Assembly (NCBI RefSeq): GCF_018588585.1
Contig: NZ_JAEUFG010000027.1
Span: forward strand, 1 to 58,587
Direction: 5' to 3'
Source: Bacillus sp. SM2101
Lineage (GTDB): Bacteria > Bacillota > Bacilli > Bacillales > SM2101
DNA: 58,587 nucleotides
Position numbers and translations under genes: made by a program. A model generated the notes under the pieces. That model did not search any database, was not told the origin of the DNA, and saw only the letters and a list, made by a program, of their open reading frames with translations. Below, piece after piece: positions 9,024 to 19,359 of this stretch (position 1 is its first letter; the number at the start of each line of letters is the position of its first letter).

Positions 9024-9947
9024 CTATTCTTCAAATTGATAAAGTGGTGTACTCAAATATCTCTCACCATTACTTGGGATAATTGCTAACACTTTTTTTC
9101 CTTTGCCTAGCTGCTTCGCTACTTTTAATGCCGCACATATTGCTGCACCCGACGATATCCCACCTAGAATACCTTCCTCTTTAGCAGCACGACGTGCATA
9201 TTCAAATGCTTCTTCAGTAGTAATCTTCAAAATATCGTCATACACATCCGTATTTAAAATATCTGGTACGAACCCTGCACCGATACCTTGAATTTTATGC
9301 GGTCCTGGATTACCTCCAGATAAAACAGGTGAATCTGATGGTTCAACAGCCACAATTTTTACATTTGGATATTTATCTTTTAATACTGAACCCGCTCCAG
9401 TAATTGTTCCGCCAGTTCCTATCCCTGAAACAAATGCATCTAATTGATCACCCATTTGTTCAACTATTTCTACTCCTGTAGTTAGCTTATGAACTTCAGG
9501 GTTCGCCTCATTTTTAAATTGCTGTGGCATAAAGTATCCGTGATCTTCACGTAATTCACCAGCCTTACGTATCGCTCCGCCCATCCCCTCACTACCAGGA
9601 GTTAACACGATTTCTGCACCGTAAGCTTTTAGTAAATTTCTTCTTTCTAAACTCATTGTTTCTGGCATTACTAAGATTGCTTTATAGCCTTTGGCTGCTG
9701 CAACCATCGCTAAACCAATTCCTGTATTACCACTTGTTGGTTCAACGATTGTATCACCTTGTTTTAGTAACCCTTCCTTTTCCGCTGCTTCAATCATTGC
9801 TAAAGCAATTCTATCCTTTACACTACTCCCAGGATTCATAAATTCTAACTTTAAATATACTTCAGCAGAATTGTCTTCGACAAGGCGGTTTAACTTTACA
9901 ATTGGTGTTTGGCCAATTAACTCATTAACAGAATTAACAATTTTCAT
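9024..9947 (-). CDS. cysK: Cysteine synthase A (O-acetylserine sulfhydrylase)
   Basis: PLP enzyme making cysteine from O-acetylserine and sulfide. Lys44 in [11 protein letters not shown] is the Schiff-base lysine; the substrate loop TSGNTGIG is 71-78; [12 protein letters not shown] binds the phosphate; ISSGAA is near the C-terminus. The frame is open 29 codons further upstream, but AGAGGTGAT stands just before the ATG at 9947 and the protein then begins in register with the family (307 aa). It has its own promoter (9996-10024) with an inverted repeat over it, and its own terminator. Confidence 0.96.
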   Translation of the reverse strand: MKIVNSVNELIGQTPIVKLNRLVEDNSAEVYLKLEFMNPGSSVKDRIALAMIEAAEKEGLLKQGDTIVEPTSGNTGIGLAMVAAAKGYKAILVMPETMSLERRNLLKAYGAEIVLTPGSEGMGGAIRKAGELREDHGYFMPQQFKNEANPEVHKLTTGVEIVEQMGDQLDAFVSGIGTGGTITGAGSVLKDKYPNVKIVAVEPSDSPVLSGGNPGPHKIQGIGAGFVPDILNTDVYDDILKITTEEAFEYARRAAKEEGILGGISSGAAICAALKVAKQLGKGKKVLAIIPSNGERYLSTPLYQFEE

Positions 9948-9960
9948 TTTATCACCTCTT

Positions 9961-10024
9961 AATTCCGAGTATTTTGATTTGTTTTGTATACAATAAATGT
10001 ACTCGAAATTATAGAAATTGTCAA
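9961..10024 (-). promoter_or_regulatory. cysK promoter with inverted repeat
   Basis: Minus-strand TTGACA (10019-10024), 17-bp spacer, TACATT (9996-10001). An inverted repeat, TACTCGAAATT (10000-10010) and AATTCCGAGTA (9961-9971), places one arm between -35 and -10 and the other in the leader. This is a plausible operator for a sulfur-responsive repressor; I cannot confirm which regulator binds. Confidence 0.6.
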
Positions 10025-10051
10025 TTATTTTCAAGTCTCATTTAAAAAGAT

Positions 10052-10978
10052 TTATTTATCTGCATCTTTACCATAAAACCAGGATACTTCTGCCTCATCC
10101 CAAAATGTTTGTGCAGATATCGGGCCATCCATTTGTTCAAGTGCTATTTGCCTTCTTATTTGGTCCTTCATACTTTCAAAGGTGTAGTTAATTCCGTCTA
10201 TTTTCTCATGTAAAAGAACGACTGCAAAACCACCTTCTACTTTTATCGGCTGACTCCATTCATGTTGTTTTAATTGTTCAGCAGTTTCAAAATACTCTTT
10301 AGGTACTAATTTACTATTAGATGAAAGGACACCTAGTTCCCCTCCAGAATTAGCGGTAAATGTATCAACAGATTTCTCCATGGCTAGCACATCAAAGCTC
10401 GACCCCTCTGTTAATTCATTATTGACTTGTTCTGCCTCTGCCCTTGTTTTTACAACGATATGTGATAGATGATACTTTGGTTCAATATGATATAATTCTT
10501 TGTTTTTTTCATAAAGGTCTCTTATTTCGTCTTCTTGAACGTTTGCATCTTTTGTTAGTAGTTGTTCGAGCAACATGCTGAAACGGATTTGTTCTCTCCA
10601 TTTCTCGTCATCCCAATCATCATTAGCAAGTGAGGAATATTTTTTTATCATCTTTAACTCTCTCTCAACGGACTCCTCATCTGTTTGTATATTATATTTT
10701 TCAGCTAATAGTTCAATTACTTTTCTATCGATCATATTTTGTAAAGTTGCTTTTCCATATTCAGCTTCTAACTCATTAAGCCACTGTTGTCTATAGATAT
10801 CTTCATTTCCTACAGATGCGATAACTTCTTCTGATCCTGTTTGTATAATCTTTTCATTGAAATTAACAGGCTTTGTAACATCAACTACATCTTGCTTGTC
10901 ACCAATCAAAATGAAGATTGTAAAACAGTTTACAATTACAAGGCCAAAAACAAGTATCCATAACGCTTTTTTACTCAA
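10052..10978 (-). CDS. Membrane-anchored parvulin-like peptidyl-prolyl isomerase (YacD-like)
   Basis: 308 aa. Residues 5-25 form a hydrophobic anchor (LWILVFGLVIVNCFTIFILI), so the body is outside the membrane. There is a SurA/PrsA-like N-terminal region (about 50-150) and a parvulin domain (about 160-265; YHLSHIVVKTRAEAEQV, GELGVLSSN, GGFAVVLLHEK). It probably helps fold exported proteins. No lipobox is seen, unlike PrsA itself. Position upstream of cysK matches B. subtilis yacD. The start is TTG with GGAGTGGG upstream. Confidence 0.82.
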   Translation of the reverse strand: MSKKALWILVFGLVIVNCFTIFILIGDKQDVVDVTKPVNFNEKIIQTGSEEVIASVGNEDIYRQQWLNELEAEYGKATLQNMIDRKVIELLAEKYNIQTDEESVERELKMIKKYSSLANDDWDDEKWREQIRFSMLLEQLLTKDANVQEDEIRDLYEKNKELYHIEPKYHLSHIVVKTRAEAEQVNNELTEGSSFDVLAMEKSVDTFTANSGGELGVLSSNSKLVPKEYFETAEQLKQHEWSQPIKVEGGFAVVLLHEKIDGINYTFESMKDQIRRQIALEQMDGPISAQTFWDEAEVSWFYGKDADK

Positions 10979-11223
10979 TGTTAACCCACTCCATTTTGCT
11001 AAAGGTTATTTTCGTATTCATTATGGTTTTTTTACAACAAGACAAGACATCCGTATAGCTAACTTTCGAGACATCTACCTTTTGTTTATCGTTCACGTAT
11101 ACAACAAATATTCTTAACATCTTATCATCTGTAAATGATGTTAGTCCCACAATAAAATATTTTACTATGCTATAACAAAGTTACCGTGAAGCTATTATTA
11201 AAAAGAATACGACAATTGTTTAA
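10979..11223. other. Intergenic spacer, yacD-like gene to repeat copy 5
   Basis: No gene seen. AT-rich; at 11171-11193 there is a degraded match to a repeat end (AACAAAGTTACCGTGAAGC). Any promoter for the parvulin gene should lie near 11000, but no convincing consensus is visible. Confidence 0.4.
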
Positions 11224-11335
11224 GCAGCTTTTGCAATGATTGTTGTTATTCATACTAATAAACACGGATTCATACAAGTCTTCATTGTACTGTCTTGATT
11301 CGTATTATTAACAACAACATTTCACGAAAAGAGCC
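11224..11335 (-). repeat. Dispersed inverted-end repeat, copy 5
   Basis: Inverted relative to copy 1: left end GCAGCTTTTGCAATGATTGT then TGTT, right end AACAACATTTCACGAAAAGA followed by GCC. The interior contains AACACGG, the complement of the CCGTGTT core motif. Confidence 0.65.
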
Positions 11336-11380
11336 ATATTTAAAACCTACCAACCTTTATTTAGAAAGAGTCTTACTCAA

Positions 11381-12259
11381 TTACATCGCTTCTTTTTTAA
11401 GAGCCTCAAGTTCTTCTTTTGAAAACAAATACTTTTGATTACAAAAATGGCATTGCGCTTCAGCTTGGCCTTCCTCCACAATGATTTCTTCTATTTCGTT
11501 AGGACCTAAACTAATAATTGCATTTGCAAACCTTTCTTTTGTACAGTTACATTTAAAAGTTACTGGTTGTTTGTCTAATATCTTCACATGTTCTTTATCT
11601 ATTAGTTCATATATAATTTGCTCAGGGGATAACCCTTTTTCAATTAATTTAGATATAGGCTCTATTGTTTTTAACCTTTCTTCTATTGCAGCGATCGTAT
11701 CCTCATCTGTGCCAGGCATGAGTTGTATAATAAACCCACCTGCAGCAAGAATAGAATTATCAGGGTTAACTAGAACACCTACTCCAACAGATGATGGGGT
11801 TTGCTCAGATGTTACAAAATAATATGTAAAGTCTTCACCTAACTCTCCAGAAACAATCGGAACTGAACCAGTAAAATTCTCACGCAACCCTATATCTTTC
11901 ACCACTGTTAAAAAACCATTTGTCCCTACGGCTCTTGCCACATCTAGCTTGCCATGTTCATTTAGATCGAAGTGTGTTTGTGGATTGGATACATACCCTC
12001 TCACTTCTCCATATGCATTGCTATCCACGATAATTGCTCCAATTGGCCCACCAGCATCTACTTTAATGGTAATTTTTTCGTCACCTTTTAACATCGCACT
12101 CATCATTACGCCCGCAGTCATTGTTCTTCCTAATGCGGCTGAGGCTGTCGGCCATGTATATTGACGACGTTGGGCTTCTCCGACAGTTTCTGTTGTCTTG
12201 ACTGAATATATTCTGACTTGCCCATCATAAGCTAAGGCTTTTACTAGATAATCTGACAT
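11381..12259 (-). CDS. hslO: Redox-regulated chaperone Hsp33
   Basis: Holding chaperone switched on by oxidative disulfide formation. Core [29 protein letters not shown] and [17 protein letters not shown] are present. The C-terminal zinc switch has CNC (about 230) and CHFC (about 264). The ATG at 12259 follows AAAGGGGT by 11 bases and matches the family N-terminus (292 aa); a longer frame to 12289 is rejected. Between coaX and the parvulin gene, as in B. subtilis (yacC). Confidence 0.95.
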   Translation of the reverse strand: MSDYLVKALAYDGQVRIYSVKTTETVGEAQRRQYTWPTASAALGRTMTAGVMMSAMLKGDEKITIKVDAGGPIGAIIVDSNAYGEVRGYVSNPQTHFDLNEHGKLDVARAVGTNGFLTVVKDIGLRENFTGSVPIVSGELGEDFTYYFVTSEQTPSSVGVGVLVNPDNSILAAGGFIIQLMPGTDEDTIAAIEERLKTIEPISKLIEKGLSPEQIIYELIDKEHVKILDKQPVTFKCNCTKERFANAIISLGPNEIEEIIVEEGQAEAQCHFCNQKYLFSKEELEALKKEAM

Positions 12260-12328
12260 GGTTGTTAATACCCCTTTCACATGATGCAACTATATAATAA
12301 TTGATTCATTAAGTATGATAAAACATAA

Positions 12329-13108
12329 TTAGTTTTTATAAGAATCTTGATTCTTTTGATAAATCAGTTGTAAACCTTTTAACGTTAAGAACGGATCGAC
12401 AATATCTATAACAGTTGACTCATCAGCAATTAATGATGCAAGTCCACCTGTAGCGATAACCGTTGGTAAAACATTTGCTTGAGCTTTTATTTTCTTTACA
12501 ATTCCTTCTACTTGACCAACATACCCGTACAATATTCCAGATTGCATTGCAGATACCGTGTTCTTCCCAATAACATGATCTGTATGCGCAATTTCTATTC
12601 TAGGTAACTTAGCTGCTTTGGAATATAGCGCCTCCGTTGAAATTGCAATTCCAGGAGCTATAGCCCCACCCATATATTGTTTCTGCTCATTAATGTAACA
12701 ATAAGTTGTTGCAGTACCAAAATCGACAATGATAAGTGGACTACCATATAAATGCATTCCCGCTACTGCATTTACGATTCGATCTGCCCCTACTTCTCTA
12801 GGGTTATCTATTTTTATATTTAAACCTGTTTTTATTCCTGGGCCAACGATTAGCGGATTTATATTAAAATACTTGTGACACATTCTTTCCAATGCAAACA
12901 TAATTGGTGGAACGACAGAAGAAATAATGATGCCGTCAATGTTTGAAAAATCTAAATCTACGTGCTTAAATAACGCTTTGATAATCATGCCATATTCATC
13001 TTCAGTTTTATTTCTACTCGTTTCAATCCGCCAATGATATTTAAGCTCATTTTGTTCATAAACACCTAAAACGGTATTAGTATTCCCGACATCTAAGACA
13101 AAAATCAT
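12329..13108 (-). CDS. coaX: Type III pantothenate kinase
   Basis: Phosphorylates pantothenate, the first step of CoA synthesis. ASKHA-fold motifs: [12 protein letters not shown] (6-17), [24 protein letters not shown] and [17 protein letters not shown] lies 4 bases before the ATG at 13108 (259 aa); the frame to 13153 has no support. It follows ftsH, the conserved Bacillus order. Confidence 0.95.
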   Translation of the reverse strand: MIFVLDVGNTNTVLGVYEQNELKYHWRIETSRNKTEDEYGMIIKALFKHVDLDFSNIDGIIISSVVPPIMFALERMCHKYFNINPLIVGPGIKTGLNIKIDNPREVGADRIVNAVAGMHLYGSPLIIVDFGTATTYCYINEQKQYMGGAIAPGIAISTEALYSKAAKLPRIEIAHTDHVIGKNTVSAMQSGILYGYVGQVEGIVKKIKAQANVLPTVIATGGLASLIADESTVIDIVDPFLTLKGLQLIYQKNQDSYKN

Positions 13109-13278
13109 TTCATCACCACTTTTATCAAAATAACTGTTATTCCAAACTATCACTACATAAAAATAACAACATATTCCTCATCATACCACAAATGGTTACA
13201 AAAGCGCATGGTGTCAGCTTATGCTAGTATACGAATCGGATTTGTCCAACAACAGAAGAGCCAAAGCATATTCAAAAA

Positions 13279-13438
13279 GGCTGTTTTCCAATGATTGTTG
13301 CTTTTCATTATAAGATAAAACACGGACACAACAATAGTTTCGTGGCATTTTTCCTTCTATAATATGAAGATGATTATACAAGACTTCTTTTTACTGTCGT
13401 AATTTTGTATAAATGCAACAAATTATACGAAAAGAGCC
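13279..13438 (-). repeat. Dispersed inverted-end repeat, copy 6, with flanking direct repeat
   Basis: The cleanest copy. Left end GGCTGTTTTCCAATGATTGT then TGC; right end GCAACAAATTATACGAAAAG then AGCC at 13435-13438. Both sides carry TTCAAAAA (13271-13278 and 13439-13446), consistent with an 8-bp target duplication. The right duplication is part of the ftsH terminator U-tract. Confidence 0.75.
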
Positions 13439-13440
13439 TT

Positions 13441-13473
13441 CAAAAAAGATGCCTCGAAAAACCGAGACATCTT
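13441..13473 (-). terminator. Intrinsic terminator of ftsH
   Basis: Stem 13448-13456 with 13463-13471 (GATGTCTCG with CGAGGCATC on the minus strand, one G-U), followed by six U. It lies 43 bases after the ftsH stop. Confidence 0.88.
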
Positions 13474-13515
13474 CTTAACCCTTCATCTTTACTAATTATC
13501 GATCAAAAAGCTAAA

Positions 13516-15447
13516 TTAATCTTGTTGATCTTGATCATCAGATGGAGTTTCTTCTTTTTTAGAGCTAATGTTTACTTTCACGTCATCAGAACTGCTCTCT
13601 TCAATACGATCAGGTAATCTTCCATTGTCTATTAAATACTTGATTTGTTCAGCATCAAGTGTTTCAACATCAAGTAAGGTTTTTGCTACTAGTTCGAGCT
13701 TATCACGGTTTTCTGTCAAAATGTCTTTAGCTTTCTTATAACATTCTTTAATAAACCTTTGTATCTCCATATCAATGTCATGTGCAATGGCATCACTATA
13801 GTTTTGCTCGTTATGAAGATCGCGACCTAAGAACACTTGACCTCCTTGAGCCTGACCAAATTGTAATGGTCCAAGCTTATCACTCATACCATATTCTGTT
13901 ACCATTTTTCTTGCAATACCAGTTGCTCGTTGGAAGTCGTTATGAGCACCCGTACTCACTTCACCGAAAATAATTTCCTCAGCAACACGTCCACCCAATA
14001 AGCCAGTAATTTTATCTAGCAACTCAGGCTTAGTCATAAAGTAGCGATCTTCTTTTGGTAGCATTACTGCATAACCACCGGCTTGACCTCTAGGAACAAT
14101 CGTCACTTTATGTACGACATCTGCTTCATCCAGTACAACACCGATAATTGTATGTCCAGCTTCATGGTAAGCAACAATTTTCCGTTCCTTTTCAGAGATG
14201 ACACGGCTCTTTTTAGCCGGTCCAGCAATTACACGGTCTGTAGCCTCATCCATATCGAGCATATCAATTTTCTTTTTATCGCGTCTTGCCGCTACTAAAG
14301 CAGCTTCATTTAATAAGTTCTCTAAATCAGCACCTGAAAAACCAGGAGTACGCATAGCGATTGCTTTTAAATCAATAGAATCTGCTAGCGGTTTATTGCG
14401 TGCGTGTACTTTTAACACTGCTTCTCTTCCATTAACATCTGGTCGATCGACAGTAATCTGACGGTCAAAGCGACCAGGGCGAAGTAATGCAGGATCCAAA
14501 ATATCTGGGCGGTTTGTTGCTGCTATAATAATAATTCCTTCATTCGCACCAAAGCCATCCATCTCAACTAGCAATTGGTTTAATGTTTGTTCACGCTCGT
14601 CATGACCTCCACCAAGGCCTGCACCACGTTGACGTCCTACGGCATCGATCTCATCAATGAAAATGATACACGGAGCATTTTTCTTCGCATTTTCAAATAA
14701 GTCACGAACACGAGATGCACCGACACCAACAAACATTTCCACGAAATCTGAACCACTTATGGAGAAGAAAGGTACGCCAGCTTCTCCGGCAACAGCCCTA
14801 GCCAATAATGTTTTACCTGTACCTGGAGGGCCGACTAGTAAAACACCTTTTGGGATGCGAGCGCCTAGTTCTGCAAATTTTCTAGGGTCCTTCAAAAACT
14901 CAACAACTTCAACTAACTCTTGTTTCTCTTCATCAGCACCAGCCACATCTTTGAATTTTGCTTTTTTCTTTTCTTCATTATAAAGTTTAGCTTTACTTTT
15001 ACCAAAGTTCATCACACGGCTTCCACCGCCTTGAGCTTGGTTCAGCAAGAAGAAAAATAAAATAATGATGATCACAAATGGAATGATTGAAGTGAAAAAC
15101 GTAACCCATCCACTTGTTTCTTTTGCTGGAACAAAATCGACTACACTATTTTCTGCTGCAATTGTATCAATTCGTTGTAACATTGCCTCTGAAAAAGGTG
15201 TTGGTGTGTATGTAATAAAATACTGCTCTTCACTCTCATAAGATCTTAATTGACCTTTAATCTCATATACCCCTCGTGCAGGTTGTATTGCAAGAGATTT
15301 AACATTATTGTCCTCTAAATTAGCTATGAATACATCATATGACATTTCCTCAGTTGTTTGATTAGTATTATTGAAAACACCAACTATACCAATAACAACA
15401 AGAAAAATTAATAAATAAAATATAGTATTACGAAAAATCCGATTCAT
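13516..15447 (-). CDS. ftsH: ATP-dependent zinc metalloprotease FtsH
   Basis: Hexameric membrane protease degrading misassembled membrane and regulatory proteins. Transmembrane segments at about 5-25 and 117-135 flank an external domain; Walker A GPPGTGKT (206-213), Walker [10 protein letters not shown] (261-269), [20 protein letters not shown], and zinc-site HEAGH (428-432). The acidic C-terminal tail ([12 protein letters not shown]) is variable in the family. Strong site GGGAGGAGGTAAGG before the ATG. It has its own likely promoter and terminator. Confidence 0.98.
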   Translation of the reverse strand: MNRIFRNTIFYLLIFLVVIGIVGVFNNTNQTTEEMSYDVFIANLEDNNVKSLAIQPARGVYEIKGQLRSYESEEQYFITYTPTPFSEAMLQRIDTIAAENSVVDFVPAKETSGWVTFFTSIIPFVIIIILFFFLLNQAQGGGSRVMNFGKSKAKLYNEEKKKAKFKDVAGADEEKQELVEVVEFLKDPRKFAELGARIPKGVLLVGPPGTGKTLLARAVAGEAGVPFFSISGSDFVEMFVGVGASRVRDLFENAKKNAPCIIFIDEIDAVGRQRGAGLGGGHDEREQTLNQLLVEMDGFGANEGIIIIAATNRPDILDPALLRPGRFDRQITVDRPDVNGREAVLKVHARNKPLADSIDLKAIAMRTPGFSGADLENLLNEAALVAARRDKKKIDMLDMDEATDRVIAGPAKKSRVISEKERKIVAYHEAGHTIIGVVLDEADVVHKVTIVPRGQAGGYAVMLPKEDRYFMTKPELLDKITGLLGGRVAEEIIFGEVSTGAHNDFQRATGIARKMVTEYGMSDKLGPLQFGQAQGGQVFLGRDLHNEQNYSDAIAHDIDMEIQRFIKECYKKAKDILTENRDKLELVAKTLLDVETLDAEQIKYLIDNGRLPDRIEESSSDDVKVNISSKKEETPSDDQDQQD

Positions 15448-15483
15448 TCCTTACCTCCTCCCACGGTAAAAAAACTATACTCA

Positions 15484-15513
15484 ATAGTATCATAGAAAAA
15501 CATACCAATACAA
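15484..15513 (-). promoter_or_regulatory. Probable ftsH promoter
   Basis: Minus-strand TTGTAT (15508-15513), 18-bp spacer, TACTAT (15484-15489), about 35 bases before the ftsH start. The match is moderate. Confidence 0.5.
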
Positions 15514-15552
15514 TTAATTTACTGTTATTATTTTGCTTTTTAAAAATATTAT

Positions 15553-16095
15553 TTATGATTCCGTGTATACTTCAGGTTTAAGGACCCCTATGTATGGCAA
15601 ATTTCGATATTTCTCAAGGTAATCTAAGCCATAACCTACAACAAATTCATCAGGTACAATAAAGCCTACATAATCTGCTTCTACATCAGACTTGCGTCCA
15701 GAAGGTTTATCTAATAGCGTAACAATTTTAATTGATTTTGCCTTGCGATAACGAAATAATTCCACTAGATAGCTTAAAGTTAAGCCACTATCGATAATGT
15801 CTTCGATAATTAAGATATCTCGTCCTTCTACAGATGTGTCTAAATCCTTTAATATTTTTACCTCTCCAGATGATACTCTTGATGTACCATAGCTAGAAAC
15901 ATCCATAAAGTCCATTTCAAGGTATGTGTCAACTCTTTTTAATAAGTCAGCCATAAAAGGCATTGCACCTTTTAACACGCCGATAGCTAGTGGGAATTTC
16001 TCTTGATAATCTTTTGTTAGAACTTCACCTAATTCATTTACTTTTTCTTGAATTTCTTTTTCTGTAACTAATACTTTTTGAATATCATGATTCAT
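15553..16095 (-). CDS. hprT: Hypoxanthine-guanine phosphoribosyltransferase
   Basis: Purine salvage: hypoxanthine or guanine plus PRPP to IMP or GMP. The PRPP loop [14 protein letters not shown] is 94-107; the N-terminal [12 protein letters not shown] pyrophosphate loop and C-terminal [20 protein letters not shown] are typical. AGGAGG precedes the ATG. It follows tilS by 21 bases, the conserved tilS-hprT-ftsH order, where HprT and TilS are known to act together on ftsH in B. subtilis. Confidence 0.97.
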   Translation of the reverse strand: MNHDIQKVLVTEKEIQEKVNELGEVLTKDYQEKFPLAIGVLKGAMPFMADLLKRVDTYLEMDFMDVSSYGTSRVSSGEVKILKDLDTSVEGRDILIIEDIIDSGLTLSYLVELFRYRKAKSIKIVTLLDKPSGRKSDVEADYVGFIVPDEFVVGYGLDYLEKYRNLPYIGVLKPEVYTES

Positions 16096-16116
16096 GACTA
16101 CTTTCCTCCTAGAAGA

Positions 16117-17502
16117 TCAGTGCTTCTTAAACTGTAATAAAATATATTGTTTATTTCCATTAAATTCAGTCTCAAAAGAAGACTTTTTTAAGCCGGGTAA
16201 CCAAATGATTCTTCCATATCTGTCCTCAACAACAGGCCACTCATCCCTTTCATATAAAGGAATTTTTTGATCAATAAAAATATCTTTAATCTTTTTTGTC
16301 CCGTCAGTTCCTTTTAATGTCATCTTATCGCCAGGTTTCCTCGTACGAATAACTAGCGGTAACTCGACACTGTTTATGTCAATGACAATTGAATGGTTCC
16401 CATTTAATCCATTCGGTAATTGCTCAATGATTTCACTAAGTATTAGGTCACCATTAGGCAATTCAATTTGACTAGGAACCTCATGAACGTAATTATATGC
16501 TTTTATTGCTCTTTCATCATATGTAAAGATAAAATCATCATAGGATTTAACAACTTTTAAACCCATTGGATAATGTAATGTTCCTGATGGATGATCATTA
16601 TTCAGGGCTGTTAGAAAGTCGTTAATATGTATTGAGGAAAGAGAAGGTGGAACCTCCTGATAAAGATATTTTAATATTAGTTGAATCCCTCTCCTTTGTA
16701 AAGGAATAGGTAACTTAAGATAAGACTCTCTACTAATAATAATAGTATTGTCTTTCTTCTTCACTACTTTATTCAATTCATTTTCTGTTAATTCCTTTAA
16801 ATAATTTTGATCCTCTATCACCATCTCACTAAATTGTTGAACTCTTTCATGTACTCGTTCATTTTCTCGTTTTAAATAAGGTAGTACATGATGTCGAATC
16901 CGATTACGGGTGTAATCATCCTTATCGTTACTTGGATCTCGACGGGGCTCTAACCCAATGCTTTGACAATAATGCTCAATTTCTTCCCTACTTAAGCTTA
17001 ATAGGGGGCGTATAATATGACCAATACTAAACGGCCTCTTTACTGGAATACCTGCATAGCCTATCCCTGTACTTCCTCTTACTAGCTTCATTAAAACTGT
17101 CTCAACTTGATCATCTCCATGATGACCAAGAGCTAAATATTGAGCTTCATATTTTTTCATCATTGATGAAAAAAAACGATACCTGCATTCTCTCGCAGCT
17201 ACTTGGGTACTTATTTTCTTTTTTTGTTTATAATCACTCACATTTATTTGTTTTGCTTCACAAATAATTCCTAGTGAGCTACAATGTTGTTCAACAAAAC
17301 GCATCTCATTCTCGGACTGATTACCACGAAACATATGATCAACATGAGCTACAACTAACCTTAAACCGAGGTTCCTTTTCATTCCAATAAGCAAGTGAAG
17401 AAGCGCCAAGGAATCAGGTCCTCCTGATACACCTACAATGATCGTTGAATTTTGTGTAATTAACTCATGACGTTTAATAAAATCATTTAGCTTATTTATC
17501 AT
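16117..17502 (-). CDS. tilS: tRNA(Ile) lysidine synthetase
   Basis: Converts C34 of tRNA-Ile(CAU) to lysidine so that it reads AUA. PP-loop SGGPDS is at 26-31, then HVDHMFRG, GHHGDDQVET and RNRIRHHVLPYL; the C-terminal TilS domains include RTRKPGDKM. Start is ambiguous: ATG at 17502 (11 nt from AGAGGG) or TTG at 17508. About 461 aa, normal. Confidence 0.95.
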   Translation of the reverse strand: MINKLNDFIKRHELITQNSTIIVGVSGGPDSLALLHLLIGMKRNLGLRLVVAHVDHMFRGNQSENEMRFVEQHCSSLGIICEAKQINVSDYKQKKKISTQVAARECRYRFFSSMMKKYEAQYLALGHHGDDQVETVLMKLVRGSTGIGYAGIPVKRPFSIGHIIRPLLSLSREEIEHYCQSIGLEPRRDPSNDKDDYTRNRIRHHVLPYLKRENERVHERVQQFSEMVIEDQNYLKELTENELNKVVKKKDNTIIISRESYLKLPIPLQRRGIQLILKYLYQEVPPSLSSIHINDFLTALNNDHPSGTLHYPMGLKVVKSYDDFIFTYDERAIKAYNYVHEVPSQIELPNGDLILSEIIEQLPNGLNGNHSIVIDINSVELPLVIRTRKPGDKMTLKGTDGTKKIKDIFIDQKIPLYERDEWPVVEDRYGRIIWLPGLKKSSFETEFNGNKQYILLQFKKH

Positions 17503-17604
17503 CCTCAATTCAACCCTCTACTACTCTTCGTTCTACAGAATCTTGTCCCCTTATCGTACATGATTATATAAGTTTCTGCAAAAAAGATGTCTAGCAACTC
17601 ATAT

Positions 17605-18585
17605 TCATAATAACTGACTATATATGTATAGCCAATAGACAACAATTATTACTAGAAATAATAATGTAAATTCTAAAAAGCTCTTTTTCTTACTCCTTTT
17701 TCCGCCTTTCCTTCTATTACTTATAGAGCTACTCTTAGTTGATTGATTGGTCGTGGTTTGCTTATTGGAAACATATTGCTGATTCATTACAAGTAATAGG
17801 TCCTTCCTCATATTAGACGCACTACTATATTTCCCTTCTATTGCATTTTCTAAAACAGTTGAATACTTCCTTAATAATACATTTGATGTTATAGCATTCT
17901 TAAGTTGATCCCCTCCATTCCTACTTCTAGAAAATCTATTTGGATAGGCTATATTTATGATGATCATCGCTACTGCAAACAAATCATACGATGGTTCAGC
18001 TTTTCTAGAACCCTTTCCCCAATAACCACGGTCAAAAAACTCAGTAAATTCTTTTATGGATCTCCCTATTAGTGTCGTCCCCCCCACATCTAGTAACCTT
18101 ATTTTCGGAGGAGGAGCTGTCACTAACAGGTTATCTGGCTTTAGATCGCCAAAGACCCATCCTTCACGATGAAGTATGTCAAGTTCAGCTAACAATTGTA
18201 AACATAATATGCCAATCCATTCATTACCACGCCTCTTAATAAATTGTAATAATGCCTCTCCTTTTATATATTCCATTACATAAAAAGCTGTAGGAGAGTC
18301 AAAGCCACGACGCTCCCAATCGTCAACATCTAGCAAAGAAGGTCCCAAGTATGACCTCTGGACCTTCAAAAAATGTTTAAGCACATTAACTTCTGATGAT
18401 ATTGACATGCTACTATCACTAATCTTAACTGCGACTAAACCGGTAGGACTTTCTGATAAATAAACTGATCCCATAGCACCTTTACCAAGTAAACTTTTAA
18501 TCTTATATTTATTTTTATGCCACTTACCGACAATGACCGTTCCAACTGGTACACTACATGCCTGTTTCTTCGAAAGGTTGTTCAT
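17605..18585 (-). CDS. Membrane-anchored Ser/Thr protein kinase (YabT-like)
   Basis: Hanks-type kinase: glycine loop GKGAMGSVYL (34-43), Lys54 in VAVK, catalytic loop FGDLKPDN (145-152), and the magnesium motif as DVGG (166-169) in place of DFG. A Ser/Lys-rich basic linker (about 275-300) leads to one C-terminal membrane segment (about 303-321). The architecture matches B. subtilis YabT, a spore-development kinase that binds DNA; the basic stretch would suit that. Its start overlaps the VWA gene by 32 bp. Substrates are unknown. Confidence 0.85.
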   Translation of the reverse strand: MNNLSKKQACSVPVGTVIVGKWHKNKYKIKSLLGKGAMGSVYLSESPTGLVAVKISDSSMSISSEVNVLKHFLKVQRSYLGPSLLDVDDWERRGFDSPTAFYVMEYIKGEALLQFIKRRGNEWIGILCLQLLAELDILHREGWVFGDLKPDNLLVTAPPPKIRLLDVGGTTLIGRSIKEFTEFFDRGYWGKGSRKAEPSYDLFAVAMIIINIAYPNRFSRSRNGGDQLKNAITSNVLLRKYSTVLENAIEGKYSSASNMRKDLLLVMNQQYVSNKQTTTNQSTKSSSISNRRKGGKRSKKKSFLEFTLLFLVIIVVYWLYIYSQLL

Positions 18586-19291
18586 CTCGAGAAATCAAGC
18601 TCCTTAACGATCGTTTCTTTTTAAAATAAGTCAATGCCTCTCTAATGGCAGGCCCTGTAGGTGTCATTCCTCCTGATGTTAACTTAGGAAATATTTTAGT
18701 TAATGAATCTAAATGTGGATTCCAATCCAGGACTTTCTCGACATCTTTCTTTTTGCCTGGAAATGATAACACTGAAAAGCGATTCGAGCCAATACGTGCA
18801 TTTAAACTAATCGATAAATCCAACAATGCTTCTTTCACGGTTGGTAATTTATGCTTCATACTAGCGCTCGTATCTACAAGAATAAGAACTTCTAACTCAG
18901 CAGTTTCTCCTAGTTCATCCACCACCTCCATCACTTCTCCACGTTTTTCAGGTGATAAGTCTTCCATTGAAGTTCCGGAACCAAGTATGTGCTGTAATTC
19001 TTTGTTTACCACTCCTTGTAATGTTTGTGTCATTGCTTTTCTAGTTACCATTTGTACAGTATGTGACAATTGCCTAGTATAGACGACCTCGCTAACCCCA
19101 CCTCCTGCCATTGAAATGCCTTCTATCTCCGCAAGTCCACGATTATCTATTTTATCCTCTTCCATTACGCCAATAACGTTAACTGTCACCCCTTGCTCTT
19201 TAGCAAGTGTTGCCATAGCCACAGGATCTTCTCCATGATTTGAGCACCCATCAGTAATAAGTAATATTTGTTTTAAAGTACCTTTATCCAC
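18554..19291 (-). CDS. von Willebrand factor A domain protein (YabS-like)
   Basis: 245 aa. The N-terminal part begins with LLITDGCSNHG, like the second half of a VWA fold. A second region (about 130-235) has the metal-site motif LVDTSASM (DxSxS) and MTPTGPAI. It probably mediates metal-dependent protein contacts; no enzyme site is visible. Start is GTG with GGAGGG 8 bases upstream. It lies between spoIIE and the kinase, as in B. subtilis, so the two may act together; this is inference. Confidence 0.82.
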   Translation of the reverse strand: MDKGTLKQILLITDGCSNHGEDPVAMATLAKEQGVTVNVIGVMEEDKIDNRGLAEIEGISMAGGGVSEVVYTRQLSHTVQMVTRKAMTQTLQGVVNKELQHILGSGTSMEDLSPEKRGEVMEVVDELGETAELEVLILVDTSASMKHKLPTVKEALLDLSISLNARIGSNRFSVLSFPGKKKDVEKVLDWNPHLDSLTKIFPKLTSGGMTPTGPAIREALTYFKKKRSLRSLISRDEQPFEETGM

Positions 19292-19359
19292 CTTTTATTC
19301 CCTCCTCAAATGGTTATTACCATCTTCGACTGAATAAAAAGTTTTTATACTTCGTACCT

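Noticed and set aside
9947-10034. 29-codon N-terminal extension of CysK
   Set aside because: It would cover the promoter and has no ribosome site; the family start fits 9947.
13516-15447. ftsH C-terminal acidic tail as a frameshift product
   Set aside because: Acidic, variable tails are normal in Bacillus FtsH and the frame ends at a stop followed by a proper terminator.
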